Assembly: GCF_024699075.1 (NCBI RefSeq) | Contig: NZ_JAILQF010000177.1 | Span: 1-13,737 of the forward strand | Origin: Butyrivibrio sp. | GTDB lineage: Bacteria; Bacillota_A; Clostridia; Lachnospirales; Lachnospiraceae | Reading direction: 5' to 3' | Length of the DNA stretch: 13,737 bases | In this document: positions 1 to 6,800 of the stretch, piece by piece | How positions within the stretch are numbered: position 1 is the first letter of the stretch | How the letters are laid out: the number at the start of each line of letters is the position of its first letter | Notes under the pieces: generated by a model | Database searches by the model: none | The model's input: the letters and a program-made list of their open reading frames with translations, nothing else | Told to the model about the DNA's origin: nothing | Position numbers and translations under genes: made by a program

Positions 1-20
1 ATGCGCATAAGGATGACTGA
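1..20 (+). CDS. 3' end of an upstream gene (partial)
   Basis: Reading from position 3, the frame gives Ala-His-Lys-Asp-Asp and then a TGA stop at 18-20. That stop overlaps the ATG at 20-22 as TGATG, the usual arrangement of translationally coupled genes in an operon. Only five codons are visible, so the product cannot be named. A second frame is also open from position 1 to a TAG at 49-51. The TGATG junction is the reason for preferring the first reading. Confidence 0.35.
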
Positions 21-442
21 TGAAAAAATATATAAAAGCTTTAATAACTAGTTTGATTTTTGTTTTTTTAACATGGGTGTATATAGCTATAATGGGGGCA
101 GTGATTCCTATTCTGCCTGATTTTATCAGCGGTTTGATTGAATCTTTTCCAACAGCATTCCTGGTAATAACATGCACTCTTATAGCAGTAATAGTTCTGT
201 TAAAAGTAAAGCCATGGGATACAATACCTAAGATTGCTGTTTTCTGTGTATTATCAGTGCTTTTGAATATCGCGATATATGAATTTAACAATTTTGTTTT
301 ATGGATGATCGATCCTTTTGCTGCGGAAGTGATCGTGTTTTGCAATGTAATTTCAACAGTGCTGACATCAGCGATCTTATTGATTGCATATTTGTTTAAG
401 AAAATAAAGGCAACAGAGAAGCAGAATATAATAACTGAGTAA
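20..442 (+). CDS. Small four-helix integral membrane protein, unknown function
   Basis: A 140-residue, very hydrophobic protein with four likely membrane helices at roughly residues 8-30, 42-62, 68-90 and 103-125. It has a basic start (MKKYIK) and a basic/charged tail (KKIKATEK), so both ends are probably cytoplasmic. I do not recognise the family. The size and four-helix layout resemble small proteins such as DUF3021, which often follow LytTR regulators, but the sequence does not clearly match. The start is supported by the AAGGA at 9-13 and by TGATG coupling to the preceding gene, whose partner is outside the window. An intrinsic terminator follows directly, so this is the last gene of its operon. 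Confidence 0.7.
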   Translation: MKKYIKALITSLIFVFLTWVYIAIMGAVIPILPDFISGLIESFPTAFLVITCTLIAVIVLLKVKPWDTIPKIAVFCVLSVLLNIAIYEFNNFVLWMIDPFAAEVIVFCNVISTVLTSAILLIAYLFKKIKATEKQNIITE

Positions 443-446
443 CAAG

Positions 447-485
447 AACCCTCATGCAAGCGGCGAGAGAGCATGAGGGTTTTAT
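447..485 (+). terminator. Intrinsic terminator after the small membrane protein
   Basis: An 11-bp perfect inverted repeat, AACCCTCATGC (447-457) and GCATGAGGGTT (471-481), flanks a 13-nt loop. The stem runs into TTTTATT. It lies 5 bp after the stop codon of the membrane protein and closes that operon. Confidence 0.92.
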
Positions 486-523
486 TATGTGCTTATGATT
501 GTCATTGTTTATTATAACTACGA

Positions 524-552
524 TTGCCTATGGCTGTTGCGTCTTGTATAAT
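524..552 (+). promoter_or_regulatory. Sigma-A-type promoter for the methyltransferase gene
   Basis: TTGCCT (524-529) and a consensus TATAAT (547-552) are separated by 17 bp. Transcription should start near 558-560, leaving a leader of about 77 nt before the ATG at 637. It sits downstream of a strong terminator and has no competing gene, so the methyltransferase has its own transcription unit. Confidence 0.75.
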
Positions 553-626
553 ACTAGGCATCGCGTAATTTAAAATAGTGACTAAAAAATTGACGACTTA
601 AAAACTACTAAAATGTCATATTTATT

Positions 627-632
627 GGAGGT
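627..632 (+). promoter_or_regulatory. Ribosome binding site that fixes the methyltransferase start
   Basis: GGAGGT is 4 nt upstream of ATG 637. It decides against the in-frame ATG at 613. Confidence 0.8.
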
Positions 633-636
633 GCAT

Positions 637-1371
637 ATGAGCAGTTCTGTTGCAGATTATAGAAGTATGGTAGAAGAGCCATGGGGGAAAATGTTCTATG
701 AACTTATTTTTGCACAGTTAGATATTCCCGAAGATAAGCGTTTGAAAATATTGGATTTTGGTGCGGGATTCTGCATTACAGCAGCTCATTATGCAAAGCA
801 TCATGACGTAGTTGCAGTCGAACCAAATGAAGAAATGGCCTCTCTGCGCCTTGTTAATGATGAGTATTCTTTTATTCAAAAAGGTATAGACTATTTAAAA
901 ACTATTGATGATAATTCTTTTGATATAGTTATATGTCATAATGTTTTGGAATATGCAGATGATAAAGAAGCAATATTAGAGCAGCTTGTAAGAGTATTAA
1001 AGCCGGATGGCCAATTATCTGTCGTAAAGCATAATCTATATGGCCGCATAATGGCAAGTGCAGTTTTTTCAGATGATCCTGAAATGGCACTAAAGCTTTT
1101 GAACTATGATGGCGAAGAAAGTATGCTCGGAAAGCGTGAAGTATACAGCGAAAATTGGCTTACAAGTACACTGAAAGACAAGATGGAGCTTGAAGATACA
1201 TATGCTATAAGAACCTTTTTTGGTCTGTCATCCAATAACGAAATTAAATATACAGAAGACTGGTATAAGTCTATGCTGGAACTGGAAATGAAAACATATA
1301 ATATTGATGAATATAAAAAAATAGCTTTTTTCAATCATCTTATATATAAAAAGCATACATTATTTAATTAA
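637..1371 (+). CDS. Class I SAM-dependent methyltransferase, CmoM/SmtA-like
   Basis: A 244-residue cytoplasmic methyltransferase with a Rossmann SAM-binding fold. Motif I is LDFGAGFCITA (residues 39-49), followed by the acidic ribose-binding residue in VEPN (E62), FDIVICHNVLEY (95-106) and LKPDGQLSVV (121-130). The stretch from HNVLEY through VLKPDG to KHNLYGRIM, and the later LELEMKTY, resemble the layout of the tRNA wobble-uridine carboxymethyl methyltransferase CmoM (SmtA). That comparison is from memory, so the substrate is tentative; a general UbiE/BioC-type methyltransferase is the alternative. The start is ATG 637, because GGAGGT (627-632) lies 4 nt before it. An in-frame ATG at 613 has no ribosome binding site and would place this Shine-Dalgarno inside the coding region. 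It is monocistronic, between its own promoter and a hairpin terminator. Confidence 0.85.
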   Translation: MSSSVADYRSMVEEPWGKMFYELIFAQLDIPEDKRLKILDFGAGFCITAAHYAKHHDVVAVEPNEEMASLRLVNDEYSFIQKGIDYLKTIDDNSFDIVICHNVLEYADDKEAILEQLVRVLKPDGQLSVVKHNLYGRIMASAVFSDDPEMALKLLNYDGEESMLGKREVYSENWLTSTLKDKMELEDTYAIRTFFGLSSNNEIKYTEDWYKSMLELEMKTYNIDEYKKIAFFNHLIYKKHTLFN

Positions 1372-1410
1372 TTATTTAATAATCAAATAATCAAATAATG
1401 TAGTATTTTA

Positions 1411-1500
1411 AAAGATCTGTTTTTTCATATAGTATCGACACTCTATCGTCAGAATATTTCTGGCTTCAGGGCGCTACTATATGGAGAACAGATCTTTTTT
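1411..1500 (+). terminator. Large branched hairpin terminator after the methyltransferase
   Basis: The outer stem AAAGATCTGTT (1411-1421) pairs with AACAGATCTTT (1487-1497) and ends in a T-run (1495-1500). Inside it a second stem pairs CATATAGTA (1426-1434) with TACTATATG (1475-1483). A small inner hairpin is CAGAA-TAT-TTCTG (1450-1462). The last T-run and the position 39 bp after the stop codon fit an intrinsic terminator on the plus strand. The roughly 50-nt structured insert inside the stem is much more than a terminator needs. Confidence 0.75.
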
Positions 1501-1537
1501 ATTGAATCTTTTCCGTTAGCGAGAATAAGAAAAAATA

Positions 1538-1565
1538 TTGACAAATATGAAATAGGATATATAAT
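1538..1565 (+). promoter_or_regulatory. Promoter of the TetR-family gene
   Basis: A consensus TTGACA (1538-1543) and TATAAT (1560-1565) are separated by 16 bp. Transcription should start around 1572, inside the palindrome that begins at 1564. A bound repressor would therefore cover the end of the -10 element and the start site. Confidence 0.8.
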
Positions 1566-1597
1566 TTAAAACAGTGTTTTAAAACACTGTTTTAAAT
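1564..1597 (+). promoter_or_regulatory. 34-bp perfect palindrome, probable TetR operator
   Basis: The sequence is its own reverse complement over 34 bp, centred between 1580 and 1581. It is built from two 13-mers, AAAACAGTGTTTT (1568-1580) and AAAACACTGTTTT (1581-1593). Each is itself a 6+6 bp inverted repeat around one central base, giving four AAAACA/TGTTTT half-sites. It overlaps the -10 box and start site of the TetR-family gene 35 bp before that gene, the classic place for an autoregulatory operator. The binding protein is inferred from position. Confidence 0.8.
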
Positions 1598-1631
1598 GTG
1601 ACGCCATAAGCAGAAAGTATTGAGGTAGGAA

Positions 1632-2243
1632 ATGGCAAACAGAATTGAAGGATATGATGAGAAAATAATTGAATATGCTCAGAAAGAATTTCTTGAGAAG
1701 GGATATAATGATGCATCTCTTCGTAACATTGCCAAGATGGCAGGAGTTAGCACCAGTACCATGTATACGAGATTTGGAGACAAGGAAGGAATGTTTGAAT
1801 TCCTGATTGCTCCAACTAAAGAGCTTCCCGTATTTTTGGAAAAGGTATTAAGCGGATATTTTTCCATGGATGTTGAGAATCAGAAGGAGCAATATAAAGA
1901 AACAGGAAACACAGGTTTTGACAAGATCATAGATATGATATATACGGATTATCCGTCTTATAAGCTTATTGTTTCGTGCTCTCCCGGTGATACTTACAAG
2001 AAATATCTGGAACGTATCACAGCCATTGATGTCAAATATACACTTATTTATCTTAAAGAGAATAACAGTAGTGCACTTCGTGAAGGAAGGATAAATGAAG
2101 GATTCTGTCATGTTGTTTCTACAGCATTTTATTCTGCACTTTTTCATTGTGTAGAGCATGATATGTCGAGAGAAGATGCAGTAAGGTATATTACTGAACT
2201 TAGAAATTTCTATGGAAGAGGCTGGGAAGAATATTTTAAGTAA
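1632..2243 (+). CDS. TetR/AcrR-family transcriptional regulator
   Basis: A 203-residue regulator, normal length for the family. Residues about 10-57 form the TetR DNA-binding domain: helix 1 (EKIIEYAQKEFLEKGYNDAS), then the helix-turn-helix LRNIAKMAGVSTSTMYTRFGDKEGMFEFLI. The rest is the helical ligand-binding and dimerisation domain, whose effector cannot be read from sequence. GAGG (1622-1625) lies 6 nt before ATG 1632. The 34-bp palindrome over its promoter suggests autorepression. The transport operon starts 209 bp downstream in the same direction with no clear terminator between, so the regulator probably controls transport, either by co-transcription or through a second site. Confidence 0.92.
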   Translation: MANRIEGYDEKIIEYAQKEFLEKGYNDASLRNIAKMAGVSTSTMYTRFGDKEGMFEFLIAPTKELPVFLEKVLSGYFSMDVENQKEQYKETGNTGFDKIIDMIYTDYPSYKLIVSCSPGDTYKKYLERITAIDVKYTLIYLKENNSSALREGRINEGFCHVVSTAFYSALFHCVEHDMSREDAVRYITELRNFYGRGWEEYFK

Positions 2244-2280
2244 CTAAAACACACATATAAATTCGTAACTTTTTTTGTAA

Positions 2281-2340
2281 TCTGATTATCTTGGGCAGTT
2301 AAGACAAGAAAATCCTTTATTAATTGCCTAAGATATCAGA
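2281..2340 (+). other. Long wobble-paired hairpin between the regulator and the transport operon
   Basis: The left arm 2281-2302 pairs with the right arm 2320-2340 over 21 bp, with a single bulged T at 2286 or 2287 and a 17-nt loop. Two pairs in the stem are G-U wobbles when read as plus-strand RNA. No T-run follows (ATCGCAAATG), so it is not an ordinary terminator. It may be a structured leader element or an RNA processing site between the regulator and transporter messages. Confidence 0.6.
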
Positions 2341-2390
2341 ATCGCAAATGTATAGGTGTAAGTACTGGCTTTATTCATAAGTTTTTGCCC

Positions 2391-2414
2391 TAGAGTTAGC
2401 TATAACTAACTCTA
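2391..2414 (+). promoter_or_regulatory. 9+9 bp inverted repeat upstream of the transport operon, possible operator
   Basis: TAGAGTTAG (2391-2399) and CTAACTCTA (2406-2414) are exact reverse complements around CTATAA, ending 38 bp before the S-component ATG. It has no T-run, so a protein-binding site is more likely than a terminator. The TTAG/CTAA half-sites are reminiscent of DtxR/IdeR-type metal-regulator boxes but do not match that consensus. I see no convincing -35/-10 pair here. Confidence 0.5.
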
Positions 2415-2438
2415 AGGATAAAATATATAACACAATTT

Positions 2439-2446
2439 AGGAGGAG
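2439..2446 (+). promoter_or_regulatory. Strong ribosome binding site of the transport operon
   Basis: AGGAGGAG lies 6 nt before ATG 2453. It is the best Shine-Dalgarno in the operon and makes 2453 preferable to the internal Met21 codon. Confidence 0.8.
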
Positions 2447-2452
2447 TAAAAA

Positions 2453-3082
2453 ATGAACACAGCAGTAAAAGAGGTAAGAATTAACACAACAGAAAACGAG
2501 GAAAGCGGGAAAATGACAGTAAAGGATCTTATAACGGTCGGTATATTCACTGTCATCTATTTTGTCATTTTCTTTATCAGTGCTATGACAGGTATGGTTC
2601 CTGTAATGGCAATTTTCTATCCAGTGCTTATAGCACTTTTGGCAGGAATTCCATGTATTTTATTCTATACAAAGGTCAAGAAGTTTGGAATGGTCACCAT
2701 TATGGCTACATTATCAGCAGTCCTTCTTGCTCTTATGGGATATGGATATATGGGAATCATTACAGGCCTTGTATTTGGTCTTATAGCTGATCTGATACTT
2801 AAATCAGGAAAATATAAGAGTGCCGCTAAAATGGTCCTTGGATATGCAGTTTTTTCTGAATGGGTAATAGGAACACAGCTTCCAATGTTTATTGGCGGTA
2901 ATGCTTATGCAGAAGCTTTCAGACAGACACAGGGAGATGAATTTGTAGATGAGCTTGAAAAGCTTATAAGCTGGGGAATGTGCGGCATTGTAGTTGTTAC
3001 TACCTTTGTAGCAGCAATTATCGGTGCATATATTGGTAAAGCTGTTCTTAAGAAACACTTTGAAAGAGCTGGAATTATCTGA
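2453..3082 (+). CDS. ECF transporter substrate-binding S component, MptD/Trep_Strep type
   Basis: A 209-residue membrane protein with a hydrophilic N-terminal tail (residues 1-22) and six likely helices at about 27-45, 51-71, 79-96, 98-117, 124-146 and 172-195. This is the size and topology of an ECF S component. The TVKDLITVGIFTVIYF start of helix 1 and the overall pattern resemble the Trep_Strep (TIGR02185/PF09605, also called MptD-family) group, whose substrate is not established. It would capture substrate in the membrane and dock on the T component encoded next. ATG 2453 has a strong AGGAGGAG 6 nt upstream; Met21 (2513) is a weaker alternative. Its TGA overlaps the next ATG by one base (TGATG). 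Confidence 0.82.
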   Translation: MNTAVKEVRINTTENEESGKMTVKDLITVGIFTVIYFVIFFISAMTGMVPVMAIFYPVLIALLAGIPCILFYTKVKKFGMVTIMATLSAVLLALMGYGYMGIITGLVFGLIADLILKSGKYKSAAKMVLGYAVFSEWVIGTQLPMFIGGNAYAEAFRQTQGDEFVDELEKLISWGMCGIVVVTTFVAAIIGAYIGKAVLKKHFERAGII

Positions 3083-3816
3083 TGGGCAGGTTTGAAAGTG
3101 GTAATGAGGAGGCAGTCATAAACTTTGATCCAAGGACCAAGCTTATGCTCCTTCTCATAATAAATACGGTGATCATATCTGATAGTAAAAGCGTTATTGT
3201 AAGCGGCTTGAAAATTTCTTTTGTCATTCTTGTATTCTTCTTCCTTATCGACATGAAGAAGATAAAGATGTCTGTGATCTATACGGTGATATATCTTCTT
3301 TCTGCAATTGGAGATCATATCCTAATGGCAGGCTACATAAACGGAATTAGTGCGGGAGGGCTTGTTCTTAGAATAGTGGTATATCTTGTAGAACGCATGC
3401 TTCCAAATATGATGATGGCATGGTTTGTTCTTCATACTACAAAGGTCAGTGAATTTATTGCTGCAATGCAGAAAATGCACTTTCCGCAGACTATTACGAT
3501 ACCTTTTGCTACTATTTTTCGCTTTTTTCCAACACTTAAAGATGAGTATTCTTCAATTCAGGATGCTATGAAAATGAGGAACATTCGCTTTGGGACAGGC
3601 CTTGTGTCCGGAATAGAGTACAGGATGGTGCCGCTCATAGTATCTGTAACCAAGATAGGCGACGAACTTTCAGCGGCAGCTATGACGAGGGGACTTACTA
3701 CAGATAGAAGACGTACAAGCTATTGCAAGATCGGCTTTTATATGCAGGATTATGTCGCCTTTATGCTGGCGGCAGCTAGCTTTATGATCTTTATAACGGG
3801 ACTGATAAGGGGGTGA
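3082..3816 (+). CDS. ECF transporter transmembrane T component (CbiQ/EcfT family)
   Basis: A 244-residue membrane protein that would couple ATP hydrolysis by the A subunits to movement of the S component. Near the start is FDPRTKLMLLL (15-25), typical of CbiQ/EcfT proteins. There are hydrophobic helices at about 20-34, 40-56, 62-80, 90-116 and 222-240. The two cytoplasmic coupling motifs are visible as AMKMRNIRF (162-170) and AAAMTRGL (198-205). The second keeps the X-Arg-Gly signature that inserts into the ATPases; in the first the Gly is replaced (MRN). The ATG overlaps the S-component stop by one base, so translation is coupled. The stop at 3814-3816 lies just before the ATPase start. Confidence 0.9.
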   Translation: MGRFESGNEEAVINFDPRTKLMLLLIINTVIISDSKSVIVSGLKISFVILVFFFLIDMKKIKMSVIYTVIYLLSAIGDHILMAGYINGISAGGLVLRIVVYLVERMLPNMMMAWFVLHTTKVSEFIAAMQKMHFPQTITIPFATIFRFFPTLKDEYSSIQDAMKMRNIRFGTGLVSGIEYRMVPLIVSVTKIGDELSAAAMTRGLTTDRRRTSYCKIGFYMQDYVAFMLAAASFMIFITGLIRG

Positions 3817-3821
3817 AAAAA

Positions 3822-6800
3822 GTGATAGAGATAAGAAATGTTTCATTCACCTATGCCGGTTCCGAGCAGGGAATGTCGCTTGAAAATGTATCTCTTGTTA
3901 TTCCAAAAGGAAAAGTCACGGTCCTTTGCGGGAGGTCTGGCTGCGGAAAGACAACCTTTGCAAGACTTATAAATGGTCTTGTCCCATATTTTTACAAGGG
4001 AGAAATAATTGGTGACATACTGATTGATGGTGAGAGTGTTATAAGAAAAAATGTCCAGGAACGTGCCGGGATGGTTGGCTCTGTGTTTCAAAATCCAAGA
4101 ACGCAGTTTTTCAATGTTGATTCGACAAGTGAGCTGGTCTTTGGCTGTGAGAATATGGAGCTTTCTCATGAAGAAATGGATAAGCGCCTTTTATCAACTA
4201 CCAGGATATTTGATATAGACAGGCTGATCAATAAAAGTCTGTTCAAGATGTCTGGTGGCGAGAAGCAAAAGATCGCGTGTGCCTCAGTATCTATGATGGG
4301 GCCGGATATATATGTGCTTGATGAACCAACTTCTAATCTTGATCTGCTTTCCATAAAGGAACTGGCCAAGGTCATACGTTTATGGAAGGACCAGGGGAAA
4401 ACTATAGTGATCGCGGATCACAGGCTTAATTACCTGAAAGGCATAGCTGATAAAGTCGTTCTTATAGAAAAAGGGCATATTGCATGGGAAAAGGATGCAG
4501 ACGACTTTTATGCACTTTCTGATAAAGAGGCTCATTCCTATGGCCTTAGAAGCCTTGGTGATAGTACTAAGAAAAACGTTAAAGAGGTTCAAAGAAATAA
4601 TAAAAGCGAAATACTTACAGTAAAGAATCTTGATTTTAAGTATGAGTATGGAAATGGTATACATATCAAAAATCTCAAGATACCTATGGGAAGCATCATA
4701 GGTATTATTGGAGAAAATGGTGCCGGTAAGAGTACTTTGGTAAAGTGCATTTGCGGCCTTTTGAAAAACAGCGGTTCGTATTATATAAGCGACAGGAGAG
4801 TTACATCAAAGGAACTTCTAAGACAGAGCTACCTGGTCATGCAGGATGTCAATCATCAGCTCTTTACTGAAAGTGTTGATGAAGAGATAAGCATAAGTAT
4901 ACCAAAAGAAAACAAGCCAAGGCAGAATGAAATAATAGAGACAATCCTTACAGATATGGATCTAAAGGAATATGGGAAAATACATCCCATGTCTCTTTCC
5001 GGTGGACAGAAACAGCGCGTTGCTGTAGCTACAGCTCTTGCTTCAGATAAAAAAATGCTGTTTTTTGATGAACCAACCAGTGGCCTTGATTATGAACATA
5101 TGAAGGAGTTTTCACAAAGACTTAAGGAAGTAAGAGATAGTGGAACAACTCCTGTGGTAATTACGCATGATACAGAACTTATTAAAGATGCATGTGACTT
5201 TCTTATTCTTGTATCAGAAGGAGAAGTTAAATGGAGCGGAAAATGTGACGAAGCTTCATTACGCATGATTCAGCAGCATTTTGAAAACAATAGTTTTCGA
5301 ATAAACAAAGATAGGGAGACAGAAATGGAAAAACAAAAAAGTCCCATTGCCAGGGTCTGGGAATTGGGAGAATCGGGACATAAACAGATCATAACGTCAG
5401 TTATAATGGCTGTAATTGGCGTACTTGCAGGCATTGTTCCATTTGTTATGGCATCAAAGGTAATATCTTTTCTTATCGAAGGAGAAAAGGAACTGAATGC
5501 ATATATACCTTATATAGCAGCAGGACTTGCAGGATATCTTATTAATACCCTGCTCTATACGTGGGCTCTTGGTATATCACATAAAGCAACTTTCCGTATA
5601 CTAAAAGAAATAAGGGAAAAGGTACTTGCAAAACTTCCCAAACTTCCCCTTGGAACGATAATGGAGATGAAGAGCGCAAGGCTTAAGACGACTATCGTGG
5701 ATCAGATTGACAGCATGGAAACAACACTTGCTCATGTATTTCCTGAGATAGTATCAAATGTGGGAGGCTTTCTTGTTGTATGGATCTATATGTTTGTTAT
5801 AGACTGGCGTCTTGCGCTTCTTGCAATGATACCCCTTCCGGTTGGAATGGCGCTTATGTCCGCATCAATGAAGGGATATGGTGAGAACTATGCAAAGTCT
5901 GTAGAGATCACAACAGATATGAATGAATCCCTTATTGAGTATACAGGAGGTATTGAAGTCATAAAGGCATACAATCAGGGAAAAGAGACTTATACTACCT
6001 TGAAGGAAAGATGCCTTGCCAATGCTTCATTTTTCTATAACTGGATGAAGCAGTGTAAGACCAATATATATGCGATGATAATAGCTCCGGCCACTATGCT
6101 GACCGTACTTCCCTTTGGATGGCTTTTCTATCAGAATAACAGCCTTACTTTTGAGGAATTCATAACTATGATCATTCTGGCTCTTTGTGTTACAGGCCCT
6201 CTTCTTGCAGTAATGGACTTTGTGGATACCCTTGCCAAGCTTGGAACAGTAGTTGGCAATGTAGATGCAATATTAAATGCCAAAGAGCAGGAGCATGTAA
6301 CTAAAGAAAAAGATCTTACTAAAGGAAAAGATCTTACTAAAGGAAAAGATCTTACTAAAGAAAAAAATCTTACTATAGGAAAAGACATTGACTTAAAAAA
6401 TGTCGGATTTGCATATACTAAAGATCAGGATGCTGTATTAAAGGGTGTGTCAATACATATTCCTCAGGGAAGTAAAACAGCACTTGTAGGTCCTTCCGGA
6501 AGCGGAAAATCTACCATAGCAAAACTCATTGCAGGATTTTGGGATGTTGATACAGGAAGTATCAGCTTTGGAAATGTAGATACCAAAGATATAGCTCTTG
6601 ATAAACTCTATGACCAGATTTCCTATGTATCACAGGACAATTTCCTCTTTGATGATACGATCCTGGAAAATATAAGGATGGGAAAACTGAGTGCAACTGA
6701 TGAAGAAGTAATAGAGTGTGCAAAGGCTTCAGGCTGTGATGCATTTATTAGAAATCTTGAAAATGGATATCAGACACGTGTAGGCGGAGGCGGCGCTCAT

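Noticed and set aside
20..442. Assignment of the small membrane protein to DUF3021
   Set aside because: Size and helix count fit, but I could not identify family-specific residues and the upstream partner gene is outside the window.
613..636. ATG 613 as the methyltransferase start
   Set aside because: It has no Shine-Dalgarno, and GGAGGT lies between it and ATG 637 at the right distance for the latter.
2244..2260. AAAACAC just after the TetR gene as a second TetR operator
   Set aside because: Only one half-site is present with no mirrored partner, so it is not credible as a dimer-binding site.
2905..3318. Minus-strand open frame of 137 codons
   Set aside because: It lies opposite the well-supported S and T component genes, has no ribosome binding site I could see, and its product has no recognisable domain.
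6303..6392. Tandem 18-bp units that could suggest a CRISPR-like or non-coding repeat array
   Set aside because: The units are directly contiguous with no spacers, all in frame, and encode a charged hexapeptide linker inside a long conserved gene.
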